Part shown: one piece after another, positions 16,750 through 25,329 of the stretch | Layout: each line of letters opens with the position of its first letter | How positions within the stretch are numbered: position 1 is the stretch's first letter | NCBI GenBank assembly: GCA_016280635.1 | Contig: JAEEHC010000039.1 | Location: 1-64,000, forward strand | Source of the DNA: Erysipelotrichaceae bacterium | GTDB taxonomy: Bacteria > Bacillota_I > Bacilli_A > Erysipelotrichales > Erysipelotrichaceae | Direction of reading: 5' to 3' | Length of the DNA: 64,000 nt | Program-made: the position numbers and the translations under genes | The notes under the pieces: generated by a model | What the model saw: only the letters and a program-made list of their open reading frames with translations | The model's database searches: none | Told to the model about the DNA's origin: nothing

Positions 16750-16962
16750 ATGAAGGCAAAGATTCATCCCGTAATGTATGAAACAAAGGTCATCTGCGCT
16801 TCCTGCGGCAACGAGTTCATGACTCATTCAACCCGCAAGGAGATCAAGGTTGATACCTGCTCAAACTGCCACCCGTTCTACACCGGCAGACAGAGATTCC
16901 AGCAGGCAGCCGGCCGTATTGACCAGTTCAACAAGAAATACGGATTCGATCAGAAGAAGTAA
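16750..16962 (+). CDS. rpmE: Ribosomal protein bL31, zinc-binding form
   Basis: 70 aa. [15 protein letters not shown] and [14 protein letters not shown] are bL31 signatures; two CxxC pairs mark the zinc-binding (C+) form. It sits in the central protuberance of the 50S subunit. GGAAGGAG is ahead of the ATG. It is monocistronic, with its own promoter and a strong terminator. Confidence 0.97.
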   Translation: MKAKIHPVMYETKVICASCGNEFMTHSTRKEIKVDTCSNCHPFYTGRQRFQQAAGRIDQFNKKYGFDQKK

Positions 16963-16977
16963 AAGCGATGAGAAATG

Positions 16978-17003
16978 GCTCTGCTCAGGCAGAGCTTTTT
17001 TCT
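16978..17003 (+). terminator. rpmE terminator
   Basis: GCTCTGC (16978-16984), TCAG, GCAGAGC (16989-16995), then TTTTTTCT. Confidence 0.9.
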
Positions 17004-17041
17004 GCCCTGAAGGAAATACCGGAAACCCCAGCGTGTATTTT

Positions 17042-17050
17042 TGTTATAAT
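17042..17050 (+). promoter_or_regulatory. Extended -10 promoter of nucleoside hydrolase
   Basis: TGTTATAAT with the hexamer at 17045-17050; no good -35. Confidence 0.55.
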
Positions 17051-17073
17051 TTAGGTGCAAGTGAGGAAACAAG

Positions 17074-18018
17074 ATGAATAAACCAATACCTGTGATACTT
17101 GATGCTGACCCCGGGCATGATGACGCGATTGCCTGGGTCGTTGCCAATGCTTCAAAGGACCTGAAGATCCTGGCCTGCACGGCGGTCAACGGCAACTGCA
17201 ATGTCTACAAGGCGGCCTATAATTCCCAGCGCATCATGGCGCTGATCGGACTGGACGTACCGGTAGCCAGAGGCAGAAACTGCCCGCTTTACCGCCAGAG
17301 ACTGCAGGCGCCGACCAATGTCCACGGCGAAAGCGGCCTGGATGGCCCACCGCTGCCGGAACCGAAACGTGAACTGGACAGCCGCTCAGCGGCTCAATTG
17401 ATGGCTGATGTCCTGAAAGAATCTGATGAGAAGGTAACAATCGTCGCTACCGGACCTTTGACCAATGTGGCCACATTGCTGCTGGGCTATCCGGAATTGA
17501 AGGAAAAGATTCAGACCATCTCCATCATGGGCGGCGGCATCAAATACGGCAACTGGACCCCGGCTGCCGAATTCAACATCCTGGTTGATCCCGAAGCCGC
17601 TGACATCGTCTTCAGAAGCGGCATCCCGGTCATCATGGCCGGCCTGGATGTTACCGAAAAGGCCCTGGTCTATCCTGAAGATGTCGAAGCCATCAGGCAG
17701 ATCGGCAATCCGGTCAGCGAGATCGTCTGGCGCTGGCTGGAATTCTTCTATAAGTTCCACCTCAACCTCGGTTACCCGGGAGCCCCGATGCACGACCTCT
17801 GTGCCGTCATGGCCCTCATCCACCCGGAAGTCTTCCGCATCGAGGAAATGTATGTCGAAGTAGAGACCGAAGGCTACTACAGCGTCGGTCAGACTGTCGG
17901 CGACATCAACCACATCACGGACCATCAGCCCAATACCAGAGCATTAATGGATGTTGACCGGCGCCGTTTCATCGATCTGATGATCGACTACATCAGAAGC
18001 TACAGCGAGGTGAAGTAA
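17074..18018 (+). CDS. Inosine/uridine-preferring nucleoside hydrolase
   Basis: 314 aa. The calcium-binding signature DADPGHDDAIAW is near residue 10, ATGPLTNVATLL and MGGGIKYGNW follow, then EFNILVDPEAAD and MHDLCAV near the end. These are the IunH family active-site elements. It cleaves the N-glycosidic bond of nucleosides to ribose and free base. SD GTGAGG. It is followed one base later by a shorter, degenerate relative. Confidence 0.92.
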   Translation: MNKPIPVILDADPGHDDAIAWVVANASKDLKILACTAVNGNCNVYKAAYNSQRIMALIGLDVPVARGRNCPLYRQRLQAPTNVHGESGLDGPPLPEPKRELDSRSAAQLMADVLKESDEKVTIVATGPLTNVATLLLGYPELKEKIQTISIMGGGIKYGNWTPAAEFNILVDPEAADIVFRSGIPVIMAGLDVTEKALVYPEDVEAIRQIGNPVSEIVWRWLEFFYKFHLNLGYPGAPMHDLCAVMALIHPEVFRIEEMYVEVETEGYYSVGQTVGDINHITDHQPNTRALMDVDRRRFIDLMIDYIRSYSEVK

Positions 18019-18019
18019 G

Positions 18020-18577
18020 ATGAAGTTATCATTAAGTCTGGAATACTCCGAAGAAAACAACCTGCTGCTGCAGGTAGTCAAGAAGCGGGAAGACATTGAG
18101 CTTTCCGATCTGGCAGAAATGAGTGAAGGCACTACCGTCATTACCAACGGACCGCTGAGCGAACTGGCAGAGCTGCTGCTGAAGGACTTCACCCTCAAGC
18201 AGAAGATCGAAAAGATCCTGCTGGTCGGCGGCACCGATGCCTATGGCGATGTTACCGTACGGGCGGAGCGAAACATTTATGCTGACCCCAACAGCGCTCA
18301 GCACGTCTTTCTTTCCGGCATTCCCATCGTCATGTTCGGCCTAAACGTTACTGAGCAGCTCGATAACCGGGCTCTGGCTCCGCTGGTCTATCTGCTGAAG
18401 CCGGAGATCTTCGATACAGAAGAATGCGGTGTCTTTGTCGAGACCCAGGGAAAGATAACCAGAGGCGCTACCGTAACCGACCTTTATTCCGACAAGCAGT
18501 TTGCTGACCACTATGTTCAGCTGGTCAAAAACATCAACATGGCGGAATATGAAAAAGTGCTTGAAGAGATCCTTTAA
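18020..18577 (+). CDS. Degenerate nucleoside hydrolase-like protein
   Basis: 185 aa. VITNGPLSELAELL, LLVGGTDAYGDVT and RNIYADPNSAQHVFLSG align with the middle and carboxyl half of the preceding enzyme, but the amino-terminal DxDPGxDD calcium loop is missing and ATGPLTN has lost its asparagine. It therefore should not hydrolyse nucleosides by itself. Its start lies one base after the previous stop and the ribosome site GAGGTG lies inside that gene, so the two are coupled. It may be a partner subunit or a duplicate in decay; an open frame of this length and tight coupling favour retention. Confidence 0.75.
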   Translation: MKLSLSLEYSEENNLLLQVVKKREDIELSDLAEMSEGTTVITNGPLSELAELLLKDFTLKQKIEKILLVGGTDAYGDVTVRAERNIYADPNSAQHVFLSGIPIVMFGLNVTEQLDNRALAPLVYLLKPEIFDTEECGVFVETQGKITRGATVTDLYSDKQFADHYVQLVKNINMAEYEKVLEEIL

Positions 18578-18603
18578 GCACTGGCTGTCCTAATGTCATA
18601 ACT

Positions 18604-18628
18604 GAGAGGCTCAGGTCTCTCTTTTTTT
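18604..18628 (+). terminator. Terminator after the nucleoside hydrolase pair
   Basis: GAGAG, loop GCTCAGGT, CTCTC and then TTTTTTT. The stem is short. It overlaps the 3' end of the convergent phosphoesterase gene. Confidence 0.6.
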
Positions 18629-19414
18629 CAGGTCGATCACCACGATTTCCGGGAAGTTGTTCAACCGGAAGGGAAACAGTGAATTTCCCAATCCCCGGGA
18701 AAGGACCATCGCCGTGCCGTTGTCGTAGTGCAGACCGGAGTCATACTTGGGAAACAGGCCCTGCTGAGGCCCGTAGATGCCGCCGATAAAGGGCAGGCGG
18801 AACTGGCCGCCGTGGACATGACCGCACAGCACCAGATCAATCTCGTGCTCACCATAGGAGTCGAGATGCTGGGGCTGGTGGGAAAGCAGGATGGTATAGG
18901 CGTTTTTTTCTTCTGCCAGTCTGTCCAGCTGCCGGTCAATGAAAGCCTTCTGGCTTTGATAGTCACGGCTGCCGCAGACGGAAGCGTCGTCAAGACCGAT
19001 CAGAGTCATTCCCATTATCTCCGTCTTTTCATTTTCCAGATATACCGCTCCGGTTTTGCCGACGTCCTCCAGATATTGGCGGTCATTAAGGTGTACTTCA
19101 TGGTTTCCCCGGACATAATAGATCGGGCAGATGGCCGCCAGCTGCCTGAGCAGGCTGAGCGACTTGGCACGGTTGGGAATGCGCTTGTCCAGCAGATCGC
19201 CGGTAATGACGATGATGTCCGGCTTCTGCTGAGCGACCAGGGCAACCAGTCGGCAGTTATCGCGGCCAAAAAGCGCCCAGTGCAGATCAGAAAGCTGCAC
19301 GATCCTCGCGTCCGTTATTCCGGGAAGTTCGTACCGGCTGACGGTCAGATGGTGGTTGTTATAGATGAGCAGGGCGACAAAGACCGCTGCCAGAGGAATA
19401 AGCCAGTATTTCAT
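18611..19414 (-). CDS. Membrane-anchored metallophosphoesterase (YkuE-like)
   Basis: 267 aa. One amino-terminal membrane segment (LIPLAAVFVALLIY), then the calcineurin-like metal motifs in order: QLSDLHW, ITGDLLDKR, YYVRGNHEVH, ILLSHQPQH, CGHVHGGQF. Two metals are thus bound as in YkuE-type phosphoesterases; the natural substrate is unknown. The start at 19414 follows TATAAT by six bases with no ribosome site, suggesting a leaderless transcript. Divergent from the DUF4349 lipoprotein. Confidence 0.88.
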   Translation of the reverse strand: MKYWLIPLAAVFVALLIYNNHHLTVSRYELPGITDARIVQLSDLHWALFGRDNCRLVALVAQQKPDIIVITGDLLDKRIPNRAKSLSLLRQLAAICPIYYVRGNHEVHLNDRQYLEDVGKTGAVYLENEKTEIMGMTLIGLDDASVCGSRDYQSQKAFIDRQLDRLAEEKNAYTILLSHQPQHLDSYGEHEIDLVLCGHVHGGQFRLPFIGGIYGPQQGLFPKYDSGLHYDNGTAMVLSRGLGNSLFPFRLNNFPEIVVIDLKKRET

Positions 19415-19420
19415 GACTCT

Positions 19421-19426
19421 ATTATA
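19421..19426 (-). promoter_or_regulatory. -10 box six bases before an SD-less start
   Basis: TATAAT on minus, then AGAGTC and the ATG at 19414. Same arrangement as at 7703 and 12624. Confidence 0.55.
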
Positions 19427-19512
19427 ATGGCTGGACGGCGGTTTGGAAAATCGCCTTTTTTCGGACAATCCGGACTGCTGCCTCGTTATTAAGGTAGAAG
19501 AGGTACGAAACA

Positions 19513-20451
19513 ATGAAGAGAATCAAGAAAATACTGGTTATCCTGCTGGTGCTGCTGATGTGCGGATGCGCTGCTCAGAAATCTGACGGCGGCCGCAAGA
19601 ACAGCGCCGAACACGAAGGCTATTACATTCCCGGCAATAACATCGCCGCTGATGCCCCGATCAACGATGATGCCTCAAGTCCATCCGCTCCGGCGGATAC
19701 CGAGCCCATGCCGGCATTGCCATCAAAGATCATCGTTACCAGCGAGATGGAAATGGAAAGCAACGATCTGACCAAGACCATTGAACAGATTCAGACCGCT
19801 GTCCTTAAGGCCGGCGGGTACATTCAGACTTCCCGAATCTACAACAACGATTACGATTACTACCGGGAAAAGAACGCCTACATCGTCGTCCGTGTCCCGG
19901 CTGACCGCTATGAAGAATTCCTGGCTGCCAGCAAGGAATACGGTAATGTCCTTTCCGTCAGCACGTCAGCTGATGACATCACTACGCAATACTATGATCT
20001 TTCCGCCCGTCTGAGTTCCCTGCAGCAGCAGAGGGAGCGGGTCATGGAATTCTATAAGCAGGCCAAGACGATCGATGAACTGATCATCATTGAAAAACGG
20101 CTTTCCGAAATCGACAGTGAGATCGCTGCCAAACAGATCACCATGAAGAACTACGACCTGCTGACTAATTTCAGCACGGTTACCTTCAACCTCAGGGAAG
20201 TAAGCAAGTTCACGGATACCGAAGACAGCTTCCTGACCCGTCTGAAGAACACTCTTTCCAACTCCTTTACCGGATTCATGGAGTTTCTGGAAGACGCCCT
20301 GTTCTTTGTGATCAACAGCTTCTGGTATGTCCTGCTGATCATTGGCGCCATCCTGCTGATCAGCCGTCTTAACCGTAAACACAACTTCCTCAGAATGCCC
20401 TCTCTGGGCCGAAAGAAAGAGAAGAAAGAGGAAAAGGAAAGCCTTTCCTGA
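19513..20451 (+). CDS. DUF4349-type lipoprotein
   Basis: 312 aa. The signal peptide ends in the lipobox LMCGC, so it is a lipid-anchored outer-surface protein. An acidic, proline-rich linker is followed by about 190 residues with the DUF4349 pattern: SEMEMESNDLTKTIEQIQ, VRVPADRYEEFL, TQYYDLSARLSSLQQQRERV, IEKRLSEIDSEI (coiled coil). A carboxyl-terminal membrane helix (FWYVLLIIGAILLI) ends in a strongly charged tail. Function of the family is unknown; an envelope role is likely. It has its own terminator. Confidence 0.82.
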   Translation: MKRIKKILVILLVLLMCGCAAQKSDGGRKNSAEHEGYYIPGNNIAADAPINDDASSPSAPADTEPMPALPSKIIVTSEMEMESNDLTKTIEQIQTAVLKAGGYIQTSRIYNNDYDYYREKNAYIVVRVPADRYEEFLAASKEYGNVLSVSTSADDITTQYYDLSARLSSLQQQRERVMEFYKQAKTIDELIIIEKRLSEIDSEIAAKQITMKNYDLLTNFSTVTFNLREVSKFTDTEDSFLTRLKNTLSNSFTGFMEFLEDALFFVINSFWYVLLIIGAILLISRLNRKHNFLRMPSLGRKKEKKEEKESLS

Positions 20452-20469
20452 TAATCGCATCAGCCTGGT

Positions 20470-20497
20470 AAGGCGGGGTCGCAACCCCGCCTTTTTT
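20470..20497 (+). terminator. Strong intrinsic terminator
   Basis: AAGGCGGGGT, CGCA, ACCCCGCCTT, then a T-run. Confidence 0.9.
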
Positions 20498-20502
20498 CCC
20501 TT

Positions 20503-20530
20503 TTGCATAATTTTGCTGGTAAGGTATAAT
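20503..20530 (+). promoter_or_regulatory. prfA-prmC promoter
   Basis: TTGCAT (20503-20508), 16-bp spacer, TATAAT (20525-20530). Confidence 0.65.
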
Positions 20531-20550
20531 TTTATGGTGAGGTGGATATT

Positions 20551-21621
20551 ATGGACAAGATGCTAGCGAGACTTAAAACCATGGCGGAAAGGTATGATGA
20601 GATCAATGACATCCTCATCAACACCCCGTCTTTCGGCGATGCCAGAGAATATGCCAAATTAAGCAAGGAGCAGTCAACCCTGCAGGCTCCCGTGGAAGCC
20701 TATCATGAGCTGCTGGAAGTAATGCAGCAGATCGAGGATGCCAAAGAACTCCTGCATGATCATGAACTTCATGACATGGCCGAAATGGAACTTGCCGAAC
20801 TGGAGCCCAAGCAGCAGGAACTGCTCGACCGGCTGGAAGTTCTGCTCATCGAAAAGGACCCCAACGACGAGTGCAACGCCATCTTTGAGATCCGCGGTGC
20901 TGCCGGCGGTGACGAAGGCAACATCTTTGCCGGTGATCTTTACCGCATGTATGTCCGCTACGCTGAAAGCAAGGGCTGGAAAGTGGAGACCTACTACGCT
21001 GAAGAAAGCGAAGCCGGCGGTTTCTCCAACATTTCCTTCATTGTCAAGGGCAAGGAAGTTTACCGGGAAATGAAGTTTGAATCCGGCGCTCACCGGGTCC
21101 AGAGAGTCCCGAAGACCGAATCTGCCGGACGCATCCATACCTCCACCGCTACCGTTCTGGTCTTACCGGAAGTTGATACCGTTGATTACCAGATCAATGA
21201 GGAGGACCTCATCTTTGAGACTCACCGCGCTTCCGGAGCCGGCGGCCAGCACATTAACAAGACCGACTCTGCCGTCCGCATCACCCACATTCCTACCGGC
21301 ATTTCCGTCAACTGCCAGGACGGCCGCAGCCAGATCCAGAACCGCGAGCAGGCTCTCAAGATCATTACCGCCCGCGTCTTTGACGAGTACCGGCGCAAGG
21401 AAGAAGCCGAAAAGGGCGAAGTGCGCCGCAGTAAGATCGGTACCGGCGACCGCAGCGAAAAGATCCGGACGTATAACTATCCGCAGAACCGGGTCACCGA
21501 CCACCGCATCAACTTTACCATTCAGCAGCTTGACCGCGTCATGGAAGGCAAGCTGGACGATATCATCAACGCTCTTCTGGAAGCTGACCAGAAGGCCAGG
21601 ATCGCGGGAGAGAGCATGTAA
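20551..21621 (+). CDS. prfA: Peptide chain release factor 1
   Basis: 356 aa. The GGQ loop is in ASGAGGQHINKTDSAVR, with PKTESAGRIHTSTATV ahead of it and the RF1-type carboxyl part behind. RF1 reads UAA and UAG and releases the finished peptide. The ATG at 20551 follows GAGGTG at the right spacing; a GTG at 20542 would start inside that ribosome site and is less likely. prmC, which methylates the GGQ glutamine, overlaps the last base. Confidence 0.97.
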   Translation: MDKMLARLKTMAERYDEINDILINTPSFGDAREYAKLSKEQSTLQAPVEAYHELLEVMQQIEDAKELLHDHELHDMAEMELAELEPKQQELLDRLEVLLIEKDPNDECNAIFEIRGAAGGDEGNIFAGDLYRMYVRYAESKGWKVETYYAEESEAGGFSNISFIVKGKEVYREMKFESGAHRVQRVPKTESAGRIHTSTATVLVLPEVDTVDYQINEEDLIFETHRASGAGGQHINKTDSAVRITHIPTGISVNCQDGRSQIQNREQALKIITARVFDEYRRKEEAEKGEVRRSKIGTGDRSEKIRTYNYPQNRVTDHRINFTIQQLDRVMEGKLDDIINALLEADQKARIAGESM

Positions 21622-22475
21622 TGAGTTCCTACCGCCAAGTCCTTAAGAGCGCCATTGAGCGCATTGAGCAGAACGACCTTTCCGGAGAAACGGCACAGAT
21701 CCTGTTATTGGAACTGTGCAACATCTCCAACACCGATCTGTATCTGAAATACGATGAAGAAATCGATGAGGAGATCTGCCGTACTTTTAATGACGGCATT
21801 GAAAGACTGCTCAGAAATGAGCCGCTGCAGTACATCCTGGGATTTCAGCGCTTTTACGGTTATGAGATCAAGGTCAACGAAAACTGCCTGATCCCCCGCT
21901 ACGAGACCGAGGAACTGGTCGCCAATGTTCTGGCTGACAGCGACTTCTTCTTTCCTGACCGTCAAAGCATCGACATCGCCGATGTCGGTACCGGATCCGG
22001 AGCCATCGCCATTGCCCTGAAGAAGGAGGAAGAGCGCTTCAACATGACCGCGACCGACATCTCCCGCAATGCCCTTGATCTGGCTGAGGAAAACAGCCGG
22101 CTCAACGGCTGCGCCATTACCTTCCTGCAGGGAGACATGCTGCAGCCGCTGATCGATGCCGGCATCAGGCTCGACATCCTCGTCAGCAACCCTCCCTACA
22201 TCCCCGCGGCTCAGAGAATGCAGGAAAGCGTCGTTGACTATGAACCCCATGTCGCCCTGTTTGGCGGTGATGACGGCCTGTACTTCTACCGGCGGATCTT
22301 CGCTGATGCCTACAAGGTCCTTAAGGAACGCGGCTTCATGGCCTTTGAAATCGGCTTTGACGAAAAGCACGCCCTGCTGGCTCTGTGCAAGGAATACTTC
22401 CCGGATGACAAGTACGAAGTACTGAAGGACATCAACGGCAAGGACCGCATGCTGTTTGTATACCACAACCTGTAA
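21621..22475 (+). CDS. prmC: Release factor glutamine N5-methyltransferase
   Basis: 284 aa. The helical amino-terminal domain is followed by the SAM motif DVGTGSGAIAIAL and the NPPY catalytic motif in LVSNPPYIP. LIPRYETEELV is the family signature. It methylates the GGQ glutamine of release factors. Start and stop overlap as TAATG with prfA, the usual coupled pair. Confidence 0.96.
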   Translation: MSSYRQVLKSAIERIEQNDLSGETAQILLLELCNISNTDLYLKYDEEIDEEICRTFNDGIERLLRNEPLQYILGFQRFYGYEIKVNENCLIPRYETEELVANVLADSDFFFPDRQSIDIADVGTGSGAIAIALKKEEERFNMTATDISRNALDLAEENSRLNGCAITFLQGDMLQPLIDAGIRLDILVSNPPYIPAAQRMQESVVDYEPHVALFGGDDGLYFYRRIFADAYKVLKERGFMAFEIGFDEKHALLALCKEYFPDDKYEVLKDINGKDRMLFVYHNL

Positions 22476-22490
22476 AGACGAGGTGATTTC

Positions 22491-23588
22491 ATGGGTTTAA
22501 GATTCCGTAAGAGCATCAAACTGATGAAGGGCGTCCGCCTGAACCTTTCTTCTCATGGCGTTTCCCTTTCTCTGGGCCAAAGCCCGCTTACGCTCAGCGT
22601 TGGCAACAAGGGAGTCTATGCTACTTCCTCGCTGCCCAAGACCGGATTAAGCTACCGGCAGAAGCTCTTCGGCGGCACTTCGATGAAGAGTTTGAATCCG
22701 CAGCTTTCCAGCAGTCAGATCGCTGAAAACAAGGCCATCGTCGAGGATTATGAAAAGAGACAGGATTATACCCTGAACATTCATAAGTATTCCCCCAATG
22801 TCGCTACCCAGTCGCAGTTTGACGTCCATCTGCTGGATGTTGCCGATCCCGGCATGCATGACATGCTGGAAAAAGCCATTCAGGGTGATACGCAGACCCT
22901 GGATACGATGATCGAGGGTTACCTGACCTCCCTGCAGTTTCCTTATGACGCTTCCATTAACTATGAACTGGAAGGCGATACCGTCTACGCTGATCTGGAT
23001 CTGCCGGAAATCGAGAACCTGGAGACCCGTTATCCCTCACTATCCCTTTCCAGTGAGGTGATGACCAAGAAGAAGACGCTGACAACTGTCCGTCAGGAAT
23101 ATGCCCGCATCGTCATGTCCCTGCCCATCTACGTGGCAGCTCAGCTCTTCAACCTTTCCCCGGCCATCAGGACCATCGTCCTGTCTGCCCGTACCCAAAA
23201 GCGCAATAAGGACGGCGATCCGGTAGATGCCTATCTGCTTTCCGTCAAATTCACCAGAGACATCTTCGAGTCCGCTGATCTTCAGCAGATCACCAATCCC
23301 TATGATTTCATTACCCGGTTTGTCAACCGCATCAATGTGACCAACGGCTACAGTTTCAAGCCCATCACCCCCTACCAGAAGGATGATCAGCCTCTGACTC
23401 TGCAGCAGGCCATCAGCGCCTCACAGCCGGATACCCCCTTCATTCAGGATACCGTCGGCGCATTGAAGTCACTGGGATACAAGAGTGCGGAAATCAACCG
23501 CATCCTGCCTCAGCTCAGGCAGCAGCAGTTAGAGAGCGTTGACGAGTGCCTTAAGGCCGCGCTTAAACTGCTGGCCGGCACCAATTAA
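22491..23588 (+). CDS. DUF4236 protein with RuvA-C-like tail
   Basis: 365 aa. The first 55 residues (MGLRFRKSIKLMKGVRLNLS ... GLSYR) match DUF4236, a short glycine-rich beta domain found at the start of many uncharacterised proteins. The middle 230 residues are unassigned. The last 45 residues (VGALKSLGYKSAEINRILPQL ... VDECLKAALKLL) resemble the three-helix domain III of RuvA or a UBA-like bundle. GAGGTG precedes the ATG. It may be cotranscribed with prfA-prmC, 15 bp downstream. Function unknown. Confidence 0.7.
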   Translation: MGLRFRKSIKLMKGVRLNLSSHGVSLSLGQSPLTLSVGNKGVYATSSLPKTGLSYRQKLFGGTSMKSLNPQLSSSQIAENKAIVEDYEKRQDYTLNIHKYSPNVATQSQFDVHLLDVADPGMHDMLEKAIQGDTQTLDTMIEGYLTSLQFPYDASINYELEGDTVYADLDLPEIENLETRYPSLSLSSEVMTKKKTLTTVRQEYARIVMSLPIYVAAQLFNLSPAIRTIVLSARTQKRNKDGDPVDAYLLSVKFTRDIFESADLQQITNPYDFITRFVNRINVTNGYSFKPITPYQKDDQPLTLQQAISASQPDTPFIQDTVGALKSLGYKSAEINRILPQLRQQQLESVDECLKAALKLLAGTN

Positions 23589-23599
23589 CAAAGACAAAG

Positions 23600-23634
23600 A
23601 AAAATGGCTTCAGGCACTGCCTGAGGCCATTTTT
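23600..23634. terminator. Bidirectional terminator
   Basis: AAAAATGGC-TTCAGGCA pairs with TGCCTGA-GGCCATTTTT with runs of A and T on either side. It lies between the convergent DUF4236 gene and metI. Confidence 0.85.
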
Positions 23635-23636
23635 GT

Positions 23637-24329
23637 TTACTTCTTCAGCCGGTGATCCAGCGCTGAGGCCAGATGGGTTCCGGTCGTCTGAATGATCTGG
23701 ACCAGAACGATCAGCAGGACTACCGCGAAGATCATGATCAGATACTTGTAGCGGTAGTACCCATAGGTTATCGCTATCTTTCCCAAACCGCCGCCGCCAA
23801 TGGCGCCGGATGTCGCCGTATAGCCCAGAATGGTGGTCAGGGCAATGGTGATGTTGGCGACCAGGGAGGGGACGCTTTCCGGGATCATTACCTTGGTGAT
23901 GATCTGCCAGCTGTCCGCTCCGGCGCTCTGCGCCATTTCGATGACATTGGGATCAACTTCCCTGAGGCTGCTCTCCACCAGACGGGCGATGAACGGGAAG
24001 GCCGCTACGGTCAGCGGGACGATGGAAGCGGCTGTTCCGACCGCCGTTCCCATGATCAGCCGGGTCAGGGGGAAGACGACAATGATGATGATCAGGAAGG
24101 GGACCGACCTCAGCAGGTTGATGATCACATTGATGATCTTCATCAGCCAGCCGGGCAGCGGTTTGATTCCGCCCTTATCTCCAATCACCAGCAGCACTCC
24201 CAGCGGCAATCCGATGATCACCGCAAACAGAGTAGCCAGAACGGTAACATATACCGTTTCCCAGATGGCCAGGGGGAATTGGGTTTTGACGATTTCCCAG
24301 GCTTCCTGTAAAGCTGTTGGCTCAGTCAT
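23637..24329 (-). CDS. metI: Methionine ABC transporter permease
   Basis: 230 aa, five to six membrane helices. The coupling segment EMAQSAGADSWQIITKVMIPE is the EAA-type loop that contacts MetN, and GYTATSGAIGGGGLGKIA is typical of MetI. The ATG at 24329 has AGGAGGT eight bases upstream; the GTG at 24335 is less likely. It overlaps metN by 8 bp (ATGACTGA). Last gene of the metQ-metN-metI unit. Confidence 0.95.
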   Translation of the reverse strand: MTEPTALQEAWEIVKTQFPLAIWETVYVTVLATLFAVIIGLPLGVLLVIGDKGGIKPLPGWLMKIINVIINLLRSVPFLIIIIVVFPLTRLIMGTAVGTAASIVPLTVAAFPFIARLVESSLREVDPNVIEMAQSAGADSWQIITKVMIPESVPSLVANITIALTTILGYTATSGAIGGGGLGKIAITYGYYRYKYLIMIFAVVLLIVLVQIIQTTGTHLASALDHRLKK

Positions 24330-25326
24330 TTTCACTTACCTCCTGAACCGTGATGCCTCTGCTGCCGGTCAGATATTTCTTGGCTCTTTCTACCTGTTTT
24401 TCTTCTATTCCCAGCAGCATGGATCCGTATACTCTATCGTTGATGGTTCTTGTTGACGCAAAGGCTATGTTAGCGAGAATGCCTTCTTTGGAAGCCATGG
24501 TCGCTATCATCGGTTCCCTTGCTGTTTCAGCACCGTTAAAGACCACTCTGATAAGTTTCTGGCCTTCAACCGAGATGGCGCTTTCCTGAGAACTCTCCGG
24601 ATAGACCAGAGCCCGGGCAGCCCGGCTCTTCGGCTGGGCAAATACTTCTCCGACCGCACCCTGTTCCGCCACCTCTCCGTTATCCAGAATGGCGACGTTC
24701 TTGCAGATGCTTTCAACAACGCTCATCTGGTGTGTAATGACAATTACCGTAATGTGCAGTTTTTCGTTGATGTCCCGGATCAGGTCCAGAATCGAGTTGG
24801 TCGTATTGGGATCCAGGGCACTGGTTGGCTCGTCGCACAGCAGTACCTTCGGGTCAGTGGCCAGAGCCCGGGCGATGGCAACGCGCTGCTGCTGTCCGCC
24901 GGAAAGCTGAGCCGGATAGGCGTTTTCCTTATCTTCCAGCCCGACCAGCTTAAGCAGCTCCCTGGCCTTGGCTTCAGCAGCTTCCGGTTTGACATTGGCA
25001 ATGTCCAGCGGGAAGCAGACATTCTGCAGGGCCGTCTTCTGCATCAGCAGATTGAAGTTCTGGAAGACCATGGCAACCTTGCCTCTGACTTTCCGTAGTT
25101 CCCGGCGGTTCAGCCTGGAGAGGTCGATGTCATCGATGTATACCGTGCCTTCCGTCGGTCTTTCCAGCATGTTGATGCAGCGGATCAGGGTGCTCTTGCC
25201 GGCTCCGGACATGCCGATGATGCCGAAGATGTCCCCGTCTTCAATGGTTATGTTGATGTTCTTCAGCGCTTCAACGGTGCCCTGAGAACTGGTGAAGGTT
25301 TTCGATAATCCAACCAGTCTGATCAT
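24322..25326 (-). CDS. metN: Methionine ABC transporter ATP-binding protein
   Basis: 334 aa. Walker A GMSGAGKST, signature LSGGQQQRVAIARAL, Walker B LLCDEPTSALD, H-loop VITHQMSVV. The last 75 residues form the NIL domain (KLIRVVFNGAETAREPMIAT), which in the E. coli transporter binds methionine and inhibits uptake when it is plentiful. It drives import of D/L-methionine with MetI and MetQ. Starts 3 bp after metQ. Confidence 0.96.
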   Translation of the reverse strand: MIRLVGLSKTFTSSQGTVEALKNINITIEDGDIFGIIGMSGAGKSTLIRCINMLERPTEGTVYIDDIDLSRLNRRELRKVRGKVAMVFQNFNLLMQKTALQNVCFPLDIANVKPEAAEAKARELLKLVGLEDKENAYPAQLSGGQQQRVAIARALATDPKVLLCDEPTSALDPNTTNSILDLIRDINEKLHITVIVITHQMSVVESICKNVAILDNGEVAEQGAVGEVFAQPKSRAARALVYPESSQESAISVEGQKLIRVVFNGAETAREPMIATMASKEGILANIAFASTRTINDRVYGSMLLGIEEKQVERAKKYLTGSRGITVQEVSEND

Positions 25327-25329
25327 GGC

